NCBI GenBank assembly: GCA_036023115.1
Contig: JAYKKT010000059.1
Coordinates: 7,488,501 to 7,552,500 of the forward strand
Length of the DNA: 64,000 nucleotides
Source of the DNA: Brasenia schreberi
Lineage: Eukaryota > Streptophyta > Magnoliopsida > Nymphaeales > Cabombaceae
Direction: 5' to 3'
The stretch's first letter is position 1. Each line of letters starts with the position of its first letter. Positions 40,544-50,129 of this stretch are shown one piece after another. A program made the translations under genes and the position numbers. Under the pieces are notes generated by a model. That model searched no databases. It saw only the letters and a program-made list of their open reading frames with translations, and was not told the DNA's origin.

Positions 40544-43500
40544 CAGTGTTGTTTGACGTGTATCGTATCGTGTATCGCTGGGCTCCACGATACGGGCGTA
40601 TCGTATCGTATCATATCATACTTTAATATTAAAATAATGCAAAAATTAATTAAAAATTAATAAAAAATAGTAATAAATAAATAAAAATCAGGAAAAAATC
40701 AAGAAAAATCTGATAATTGCTTTAAATTCATATAATGTAAGTTTAGTACAGATTGAGCATTCAATATTGAACAATTGCATCCAAATTTACATATTTTGAA
40801 TCCAAAAAATAAAATACAAACATAATTTACACTTTAGAGTATACTACAGTTACATATAATGTTACATTTTACAAATTGTAATCAGGATCATCAACTAAAT
40901 AATCTTCATCTTCTCCTTGTTGCAGATCCTCATCATCATCAGCCAAGCCCACACCTTCTTCTTCAAAATCAAATTCTTCATCTCCATAATGTTGTTGCGC
41001 TCCTTCCAAATTAATCCAGGCAACGTCTTCTTCTATTAGGAGGGCATTTTCTTCAGTGTCTTCCATAACCCAATCTTCTAATATCTCAAAATTATCCAAA
41101 CTTATTGGATCGAATTGACTTTCTTCTCTATTTACTTTTTTTAATTGCCTACGACACAAACAAAGATAAACAATTAGTAAGTAATATTAACAATTGAAAA
41201 CTGAAGTTAAATAATATCGAATTGAAAATTTGAAAGTAATACAACATTACCTTTCACGAAGGCGCATGTTACAACGAATATAAACCAAATCATTAAGCCT
41301 TGTGTTCCAACTTGTTGTGCTTTTTTGTATGGATGTGTTAAAAAACACTCCAATTTCTTTCACAACCTGTTGCACTACAGGTTTGGCTTAAGACTCTAAT
41401 TGCAAAATCTCTAAGGTTTGGACAATCACTTCCAAACCTGTTCCACCAAACATCTGTAAAAAAAATATAAACATTAGAGACATAATAATCCACAGTAATG
41501 TAAGATGCAACTTAAATATGAAAATAAACAATGTATCTGGACGCATTGTAGAGCGGTTGCGAATTGCAACAGGCAAACCCATCAAGTGAAGAGCATTATC
41601 ATATATCTCCATCTCTCAATGTATCGCATCTACTATGCTCTCATCAGGGACTAATCTGTCGATGCATTCAATGATTTCTCGATTAACCTCACCGTCCCTT
41701 TTGAAGGTTGCTGAGTACCTCAATGATGGGTTTAGATAGTAGGTTGCTGCATGAATAGGCTTATGCAATTGTTTATTCCATCTACTATCAATTATTTTTC
41801 ACACGGGCACATAATCTCTTTTTTTTACATTAAAGTTATTTCTGATCACTTCTTTTGCCCTGTCCATGGCTTCATAAAGGGAGCCCATAGATGGTTTCTC
41901 CTCGCTGTCAGCCAATCTCAAAAACTTTCACTAAAGGACAAGTAATTTTCAATAATCTGATGCGTGCATTCCAAAATGAACTTCTAAAAACCATTTCTGC
42001 AATCTCATTTAACTTTCTGTTCCTTCTGTTTTGTGGCAACTCTGCAAATTGTTGCCACTCATCTGAGGAGAACATTCTCTTTAAAGCTTGTTTCTGTCTT
42101 ATAATACTCTGTACAGATAAGAAGTTTGTTGCGAACCGAGTTGCAGCTGTGCGAAGAAGCTCTGCACCTTCTGTGTATCTCCTCATCATACACAAAACAA
42201 ATGCATGGTTGTAAATGAATTTTGTAATATCTTGGCAACACTCAGTTGCTGCCTTTATTTCATCCATCTCACCAATGTCCTCGAGGATGAGATCTAAACA
42301 ATGGGCTGCACATGGTGTCCAGTAGAAAGTCCCATAAATATCAGCTAACTCCTTTCCAGCTGCTTTGTAGTTAGCTGCATTATCTGTAATCAATTGGACT
42401 ACATTTTCTAGCCCAATCTCATGTATAACCTTATCAAATTCCTCTCGTACGATCTCTGCAGTGTGCCTCTCCTCTGACATATCTAGAGATCTAAAAAATA
42501 TGAGTCCTTTAGGACAATATACAAGAAAGTTTAGCAATGTTCTTCCTCGCCTATCGGTCCATCCATCTGCCATGATAGTGCATCCTGTTTCCTTCCACGA
42601 TTGTCTCAAAGTCGAACAGTATTGCTGCACTTCAATCACGGTCTGATTTAATATCTTCCCTCTCAACTTCTGATAAGAGGGCATCCTGTATCCTGGACCA
42701 ATGTTAGCAATTGCATCTGCTATTGCTTGAAAATGAAAACTGTTTGCTGCATTAAATGGAATGCATGCATCATAAAACCATCTGCCCACTGCAATGTCTG
42801 CTTGATCATGCAGTTATTCTGAAGCCATAGCAGCACGAATTCCTGGCTGAGCACCAGGTGTAGTGGAAGGAGGAAAGAACGAATGTATGCTAGAAGAAGA
42901 AGCTCTTCCTCTACTCCTCCCTGAACTTCCTCTTTTGCCACCTCCAAAGTCTTCAGCTGCAACCCTCTTTCCTCTGCTAGGTGCTCGCGAACTGCTACTA
43001 CCAATATCTGTTCTAACATCTGAAGGCAAACTATCAGTGAATCCAACTCTAGTGGCAGTAGCATCATCAACTTCTCCACACATCTGAAAATCATCCTTTT
43101 GTTGTCTCCTTTCTTGTATGCTCTCAATCATCTGCAAGCATTGCCATTTAATACCTTCTGACACACTTCTAACTCTGCCTGTGCATGGAGCAACTTCTTT
43201 TCTGGTTCCTGCTAGGTGGTGTTTCAACCTTGAAATTCCACCACTAACTACCTTTTCATAAAATAAATATCTGATTTTTAACCTTGAACCCTCAACTGGT
43301 ATACCCCACTGCCATGCCGGATCATCAGACTTTGAATGAGAGTCTCTACCACCTCTTCCTGCCATCTCAATGGAGTACTTTAATTCAAACAAAAACCTGA
43401 AAATAAAAGCACTTCGTAAATCCCCCAATCTTCAAATAACACTCAAATCGAGTGTCTCCCACTTCATGAATGCAATAAAAATCGTATACACACACTTAAT

Positions 43501-43885
43501 AACTTCATATTTGGTCATTTAAAAAAAAACCTGAAATAATACAAAAAACAATAAATATAAAGGAAAAAAATAGAAAAAACATTAAAAATATACCTAAATC
43601 CGAGTTTGGAGGCTTGGACGGACACGGTAGGGCACGATTTTAGAGCTTTGAACACCAAGGAGGCGAAAACCGACTCTTAGGGAGCTTGAAGAACCCAAAA
43701 GGAGAGAGGAAACTCGCGAAAAATCGCGGGTTTCTCTCGGGCCGGGACCCTTTATAAGGGTCCCAAGGTACGATACTGGCGATACGGGCCGTATCGCACG
43801 ATACGGTGCGATACTCTCGCACTTGCAATACGGGCCCCCGTATCGTATCGTGGTGGTACGATACGGTGCGATACGGACAACACTG
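40544..43885 (-). mobile_element. hAT-superfamily DNA transposon, 3.34 kb, with 8-bp target duplication
   Basis: The element has terminal inverted repeats CAGTGTTG/CAACACTG and a perfect 8-bp duplication GTGAGGAC (40536-40543 and 43886-43893), both hallmarks of hAT. Each end is packed with GTATCG/CGATAC subterminal repeats (about 40560-40620 and 43765-43875), the likely transposase binding sites. It carries a decayed transposase gene on the minus strand. It sits inside the LINE at 39220-44789, so it is younger than that insertion. Confidence 0.93.
40869..43365 (-). pseudogene. hAT transposase (BED finger, DUF659-type core, hAT dimerisation domain), broken
   Basis: From the start at 43365 (MAGRGGRDS) the protein shows a BED-like region (DPAWQWGIPV, SGGISRLKHHLAGTRKEVAP), in which the first Cys pair expected in the finger is missing. 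A Ser/Arg-rich linker follows, then the core 42813-41908 with GCTIMADGWTDRRGRTLLNF, LITDNAANYKAAGKEL and CAAHCLDLILEDIG. The dimerisation region has SATGCERNW and LNDLVYIRCNMRLRER, and the tail is very acidic. Lesions are a TAA at 42814-42816 inside the frame, a shift near 41910 and further stops and shifts between 41850 and 41280. Two introns are likely (acceptors near 41460 and 41158). It would cut and rejoin the CAGTGTTG ends in the nucleus if intact. Confidence 0.88.
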
Positions 43886-44805
43886 GTGAGGACTCATGAA
43901 AGAATGACAAACTCATTTGAAGTTAAATATGAGGTTATATCAGGGAACTTTAAGCCATATTTATTTATATTGATCATTGATACGTTAACAAAACATATTC
44001 AAAACGAAGTACCTTGGTGTATGTTTATTTGGAGATGACATTATGTTAGTGGATGAGTCTAAGAAAAAAGTTAATAAGAAATTGGAACTATGGAGAGAAA
44101 CATTAGAAAGTAAAGGCTTCCAACTTAATAGAACAAAGACAAAATATATGGAATATAAGTTTTGGTACTTCAAAGATATAAATTAAGATTGGTATATATT
44201 GCATCTCTCATAAGGAAAGTTTTAAATACCTAGGATCAATTTTTGAGAGTGATGGAAAAATTGATGAAAAAATTAATGGAGATGTTATGCATATAATTAA
44301 TGCCAGTTGGTTAGAATGGAGAGGGGCATAAGGTATTTTATGTGGTAGGAAAACACCATTAAAGTTGAAAGATAAATATTGTAGAGCATCAATTAGACCT
44401 GTTATATTTTATGGTTATGAGTGTTGGGCAGTTAATCATCAACATGTATAAAAGTTGTTTGTGACACAAATGAAGATGTTGAGATGGATGAGTGGTCACA
44501 CTAGAAAAAACTATGCACAAACAAATTGGTAGTAGCACCAATAGAGTATAAAATGAGAGAAAACCGTTTAAGATGATTTGAGCACGCTCCCATAATACGA
44601 AAAACTAGATTGTGAAAATGTTAAAAGAGGAAGAAGACGACCAAAAAAGTGTTGAAAAAAAATAATAAAGAATGATCTACTTTATATTGAGTTAACTGCT
44701 AGTATGGTGCATGATAGGGCTATTTGGAAATGAAAAATACATGTAGCTGGCCCCATTTAATAATGGAAAAGGCTTAGTTGTCGTTGTTGTTATCCTTTTC
44801 CAGGA

Positions 44806-45867
44806 ACACCAATTTCATTTTTTCATGTACATATTCTTTATTATATAATAAAAGTATCAAATCGTCAGTTATGGGATTGAGATATAGTATTGCCCACTGG
44901 AACTTTCTTCTGCTTCTGGAACAAATTTAGGATTTCTAGTTTACGCGACCGGTCTGTTGCAATCTGTTCGTTGCATTTTATGTTTGGGTACATTATATGC
45001 TTATCCATCATGTTACTATGTTTTAGTTTCTGCCTCCTCCATCTAAGTTAATGTTGGTCCTCTTGCTGCGGGGACGAAATGTTACCACTGTGATGTATGA
45101 ATCAGCGTGCAAGGCAGATTACCCTACATTGAAACTGAAAATTCGGAGATAGTGGAACTGCAGTTTAAATACAACAGCAGCAAGAACCATTTCTACAGCT
45201 TAGGCTTAGGGGTTGACAGCATCCAGGGAAGCATTTGCTTTAACAGAATATTAGTTGATAAATGTTTCTACTGCAGCAGTCTCATGGAGCGCTTTAATTG
45301 AGTTTCGGATCAATACTAGAGCAAAAGATAGTCACCAATATATGTGGAGATTTGTGGTAAACAGAAGACCGTTATTGCCAACGATAGCAGATAGAAACAA
45401 AGTTCCGTTTGCGCTGTAAGCATTCAGAAAATCTATTCAGTAATCAGCAGCAGGCTTCAAATGAGTACAAGAGATGAAAATGATAGAGAAGTTTAGCAAA
45501 TGATTGGGGATTCAGTAGACGATTCAGACCTGGACTATGTGTAGTATAATAATTAAAGCAGATGATGGAGGAATTCAGCAAAGGAAGCCACCTCACGAAA
45601 CTTTGGCTCCCAAAATGTCTCCTTCAATTGCATGAGATGGATGCAGCAACCATGAAAATGATTTAGTAAGAAGTCATTCTTTTAAGAAAAATTAAAGAAA
45701 CATAATTATCATCTAGCTGCTTGGTCATGATATGTTTAAGATGGTGCGCCTTCATCATTCTAAATACCACAATATGTTGTGGGAACTATCCTTCAGCAAT
45801 CAAGGTTATTAATTATACAGTATTATACGATATAATACAATTTTATGGTATATTGGTACTTTTCCTA
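44806..45867. other. Intergenic region right of the twin-primed LINE
   Basis: This is the continuation of the DNA downstream of RPA70 that the LINE split at 39219/44790. No gene is recognised. The open frame 45107-45301 has no known match in my reading. Confidence 0.4.
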
Positions 45868-45999
45868 AAATGTTAAAAGTGAAAAAAAAACCCATAAAAG
45901 TGTTGGAAGGAAAAAAAATGATTTAGCTTGATGGAGCCTCTATGAAAACAAAGGATGCATGTAGCGGACCCTATCTAGTATGGGAAAAGGCTTAGTTGT
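45868..45999 (+). mobile_element. RTE-type LINE 3'-end remnant with internal deletion
   Basis: It reads AAATGTTAAAAG, AAAGTGTTGGAAGG, GCATGTAGCGGACC and TATGGGAAAAGGCTTAG, the LINE terminal landmarks, with about 30 bp missing from the middle. Its TTG-rich tail continues at 48187 (GTTGTTGTTTGTTC), beyond the probable solo LTR. Confidence 0.75.
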
Positions 46000-48186
46000 T
46001 GTAATGGGTCGGGTGGTTTGGATCCAGATTTCATTGGATCCAGACCCGCCTGAAGAGAAAAATCCAGTAACGCTTGAGCGCTACTGCGTGACATTACTGT
46101 GTAGAGACAACAATGGCAGCCCCATTGCTGTCAATGTCGAGACATTACCAGATCTAGATGGGCTTCAAAGGGGCCTCCATGGTGGGCACCGTCGAGACGG
46201 ACTGGGCAAAGTAGCAAGAACGTCAAGCATCGATGAGGAATCGGTCGGAATCTGGTGAGTTTCCACCCACTTTTCAGATTTTCCATTTTTCTCAATTCTA
46301 GAGGAAAAACTGGTTGATAGTCGTTGTTTTGGGCTTGGGTCAAATCATTGAGGTAGAACAAAAGGTTTTGGCGGGTTTGGGTAAGTCATGAGTGTCAATT
46401 TGGTCGAGAAATGGTTCTGATTCGTCGGATTTTTTTTATTTTCTGTAACTTTGTCTTTTCATTCCCGTTTTACGACGAAACGCCACCGCCGATGGTTGTT
46501 CTTAGACTTGGTCGAAAGAGGACAGATAGACGGAGAATAGGCTACCTTTGGCAGCCTTGATCGTTGTCGAAAAACAGAGAAATAGCTGTCGAAAAAACCA
46601 TAAAAACTACCATTTTTGGGCTTGTCTATTTTCGTGTCATGTTGTATCCGACACGACGTGTCGTGTCCGAAATGTCATGACATGACACAAATTCATGTCG
46701 TGTCCTCATGTCAAATGTTAAGAAATAGTTCTGTGTCAAAACAGCTCAGAAACAGGTTCTATATCAGAAATGGGTAAGGTTTGGGTTGGGTCTTGAAATA
46801 GGTTTTGGGTCAGAAACAAAATCCGTATCACTAGTTGCAGGTTTTGTGTCTACACGGTGACACAGTATACCTAGTGTGTCATTCAGTTTGGATCAGATAT
46901 GGATCCAAGTATCAGTTCGGATCTATGATAGCTTAAATGGATCAAGATGGGGGGTTTTGGGTGATTTTAGGTTCATTTGAGATCTGATTTGGATACGGTT
47001 TATTGTGTTAGATTTGTAGTTAAATAAGTTTTAATATTTTAATTATTTGTAATTGTTTAAAGATTAAAATTGGAGGATTTGACAGTGATAAGAGTGGCCC
47101 AACGGTTTGGGGACTGGATCTTAGTGCTCTTTTAGGTAGGTGGTTATACATTTTTTTAGAGAACCATACTAGAAGTGATTTTTTTCTGTTTTAGATTGAT
47201 TTAAATGTGCATAATTGATAAATATTTTATTGATATTTATGAAATGACGTTCGCAATTGTGGGTTATTTGATATACTTTTGAAATACAATGTGTTTTTGA
47301 CATTTATTAATAAAGAGTGTGTTTTGATATGCATGTGTTGTATGAATATGATATTTATATGTTGTACGGATATGGATTAGATTTGAATATTTGTGGATCT
47401 GAATATGATTTGTGAATGTGATAAACTATAATTAGTTTTAAAATGTAATGATGTGTGAATATACAAGTTGTACTTGTATGGGTTGTATGGGGTATCTAGA
47501 GAGGTATAGGTCCCTCGGGCAATTCGGCTTGAGGCGAATACCGTGTGTGTTCTCGGGTACTCTACCGTGAGAGTCGACGTGGTTACTGTCGTGGATGGGG
47601 TTACTGAGGTCATGTTAAGGAGGGTCAGACGACTCCCGTGGCCTTTGGGGCAGAAACAATATGGGCTGTAATTATCAAAACTAATGATGTGGGTATGCGT
47701 GTGTAAATGTGTGAGTTTGAATTTGGGATCATGATTTAAAGATGAAACTGTGATTTGTTATGAAATGATTGTGAAATTATGAATGTTTTTAGTATGATTT
47801 CTATTTAAAGATGTTTAACTTCCCTACTGAGCTATGTGTAAGAACTCATCGTATTATTTTATAGTTCATCCTGAAGTTAGCACTTATAAGGCACACGGAG
47901 CAGAGTAGGAGTTGGATAGAGTGACCTTTCTTTATTTTAGATTGTACGATAAGTATCAAACGGTGTATAAAATCTTGTTATTCGGGGTTATTGTCAGGTG
48001 GGCCCCACACCATTTTGGTATATTGTTCATAACTTTGAAATAAATATTGATTTCAGTTAGATATTTTATTGAATTAAATTAAGTTAGTATTGTATTTGAC
48101 TGCTGCTCACCATCACGCATGTGCGAGAAGCAACTACGTGTCATCGGCTCGGGCCGGGTCGTGGTCGCGACCCGATGGGTGTGACA
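46000..48186 (+). mobile_element. Probable solo LTR of a Gypsy-type retrotransposon, 2.19 kb
   Basis: The segment begins TGTAATGGGTCGGG and ends CGATGGGTGTGACA, with TG...CA ends. GTTGT occurs directly outside both ends (45995-45999 and 48187-48191). The insertion splits a LINE tail, which independently supports the boundaries. The long LTR with a GGTGTGACA end resembles plant chromovirus LTRs. TATAAAATC near 47966 and AATAAATA near 48040 are candidate promoter and poly(A) signals. A caution is that the host tail is TTG-rich, so a 5-bp match could be chance. Confidence 0.55.
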
Positions 48187-48191
48187 GTTGT

Positions 48192-49355
48192 TGTTTGTTC
48201 TTGTTGTGTTGTTATACATGCATGTTATGTATGCTATTGTATATGTTACAAAGATGATTTCTTTTCCTTATTTTTGTGTTTAATGATTTTTAAGAAAAAA
48301 CAAGAAAAATGCATGTATCATACCATATCGTGTGATATGGTACGGTACACTTGTATTGATACCCTGTGTGTGATCTGGTACGCAATTTACAACATTGGTG
48401 TCTTTTTTCCCCTTATTACCAGTTGTCAATTGTGAAGAGACGATTAGCACTTTGTTAGTTGTGTTATTGTTTAATGTTTCTCTCCTTTCCACACAAAAAG
48501 TGCCTGTTGAATGTAGCACCTGACTGATTGTTGCTCCTAGTTTGTAGTTCAAGTTTTACAGTTTATCACATTGAGCAATCGTGGATGTGACCTTCGAAAT
48601 TTGCGTCAAGTTTTTGGGAACTAGATTACTTCTGTTCATGCATTTTCTTGGTAGTGCACAAAATCAGAAAGTTATGAAACGCTTCAAGTTGTCGGGACTT
48701 CCCTTCTGCATGGATTGTCTTGTGAGTGCGTGAAATCAAAAGTTTATGAAACACATACTTCTTGGTATTGCAAACAAAATGCCTCCACCAAGTTACCTGA
48801 TTCCAATTATTAACAACTGAGTTTGATATCCAACATCTGAGATGACCTTGACATGGGGCTGCTAACTAGGCAGAGCATAGATGTTAGATGCAGAAAAGAT
48901 TTGGATTCCATGTTTCAACTAAAAGACAAGGAAGAAGGAAAGGAAAACATGGATCCGCTGAATTATCACAAAGGTTCTACCCTTTCCTCTACCATCTTCA
49001 GCCATTATCTCTTTAATCCAAGGAGCCTGTCACAGAGATCACAAAAGTAATCAGATCTTGACTGCAGGTTCAGTCAAGCGTTCTGACTTTCACAAGCCAA
49101 CAGCAAAGAAGATAGACCTTTGGGGTGATGGTCCTAGTCGTTAAGTCTTAAAATCTTAGTTTCTGGGAGTTGTATATCTTGAAGAGCACCTGATATTCTC
49201 AAAGAATTTTGCATTTCCCTTTCAAATTCAGCACAAGCTCTTACATCACCAACATAATACAGACCATAACAGAACGTATTGTTTACAAAGCCAAGCTAGC
49301 AAAAAGGAAAAAGCTGCAACCCACATTGGCATCTTCCTCCCCCAACCCTGTCTAT
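48192..49355. other. Intergenic region between the solo LTR and psbX
   Basis: 48300-48400 contains TATCATACC/GGTACGGTACAC motifs reminiscent of hAT subterminal repeats. 48853-49142 has a coding-like pair of segments separated by a possible 103-bp GT-AG intron (see findings). The stretch just left of 49356 is the probable psbX 3' UTR, which would be transcribed leftwards. Confidence 0.35.
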
Positions 49356-49724
49356 CTATGATCGCTTGACAGGATCAAAGTTGGAGACACCAATTACCGC
49401 CTCAATGATCACTCCGACCACAACACCACCGGAGACTATGCTGAGCAAGAAGTTCTTGAGGGAAGGTGACAGACCGGGCTGTGCTGCCTCGGCTATTTCT
49501 GGCACGACCATGACAGCAGTCAATGCCAATGCGGTGAGGCCCGTGACTGCCAAATCCTTGAGTAGGGAGGGTTTCGATGCAGCTTTAATGCTGATGGGTG
49601 CAGGCGCAGGTGAAGGTGCCGCAGGAGTTAGGCCAGAAGGCTTGATTGAGGCCGAGATCACGGCTTGCCTCCGGCAGATCGAGGTTACCGGCAATGAGAG
49701 ACAAACTGCCGATGCCGTCGCCAT
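49356..49724 (-). CDS. psbX: Photosystem II subunit PsbX, nuclear-encoded chloroplast precursor
   Basis: This is a single exon of 122 residues on the minus strand. Residues 1 to about 80 form a Ser/Ala/Pro-rich, acid-poor transit sequence followed by a hydrophobic thylakoid-transfer stretch ([14 protein letters not shown]) ending in EIAEAA, a typical lumenal cleavage site. The mature protein has the PsbX signature [15 protein letters not shown], one transmembrane helix ([13 protein letters not shown]) and the end SNFDPVKRS. PsbX is a small subunit of photosystem II beside cytochrome b559 and influences plastoquinone exchange. Length and bipartite targeting match plant PsbX precursors. A G-box lies about 160 bp upstream. 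No lesion is seen. Confidence 0.95.
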   Translation of the reverse strand: MATASAVCLSLPVTSICRRQAVISASIKPSGLTPAAPSPAPAPISIKAASKPSLLKDLAVTGLTALALTAVMVVPEIAEAAQPGLSPSLKNFLLSIVSGGVVVGVIIEAVIGVSNFDPVKRS

Positions 49725-49886
49725 TCTCTCTGCTGGTGCGGAGGTTTCCTATGCTTTCTCTCTCTACGCGGTGTTTATGTGTGGCGGTGGCAATGGTGAG
49801 GATGAGAGAAGAAGCGATAAATACAAGGGGAAGCAACGAGTGGTGGAGAACCAGGGTGTTATCACTCAGAGTCCAAGTGTTATGTC

Positions 49887-49892
49887 CACGTG
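49887..49892 (-). promoter_or_regulatory. G-box upstream of psbX
   Basis: The palindrome CACGTG (in GTCCACGTGGC) lies about 165 bp before the psbX ATG. G-boxes at this distance are common in light-regulated photosynthesis genes, where bZIP and PIF/HY5-type factors bind. Confidence 0.55.
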
Positions 49893-50129
49893 GCAGCCTC
49901 TCAATCCTTCTGGTGGATAGCGTTATCCTGAAAACCTTGGTGCAAGACTCGGTCATACTTGGTGGACTTGGACCCGGGTTGGAGGATGTTTCCGAGTCAA
50001 GAACTTGGAAAGCAATTCTTTTTTTTTCTCGAAAACTCAACAACAAGGATTTTAGGTCTATTGATATAGAAAATCTTTTTGAGGTTACTTTCACCATTCA
50101 AAGACCTAGGTTTTTTGGAAGTTTGACTC

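Larger units (their letters stand above)
39220..44789 (+). mobile_element. Twin-primed RTE-type LINE interrupted by two hAT-type elements
   Basis: A perfect 16-bp duplication, TTATCCTTTTCCAGGA, flanks the insertion (39204-39219 and 44790-44805). The LINE sequence falls into three pieces. 39220-39332 is the 5' head in reverse orientation (CCTTTATCCGAACTTAGAAC on +). 39333-39436 is forward RT sequence (DLEKVYDRV). 43886-44789 is the remaining forward RT to 3' end, finishing GGAAAAGGCTTAG and a TTG-rich tail. An inverted 5' segment between direct repeats is the known product of twin priming. The middle gap holds two later DNA-transposon insertions. Confidence 0.87.

Noticed and set aside
46131..46361. 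Open frames at the left end of the probable solo LTR
   Set aside because: They lie in non-coding LTR sequence and show no protein similarity I recognise.
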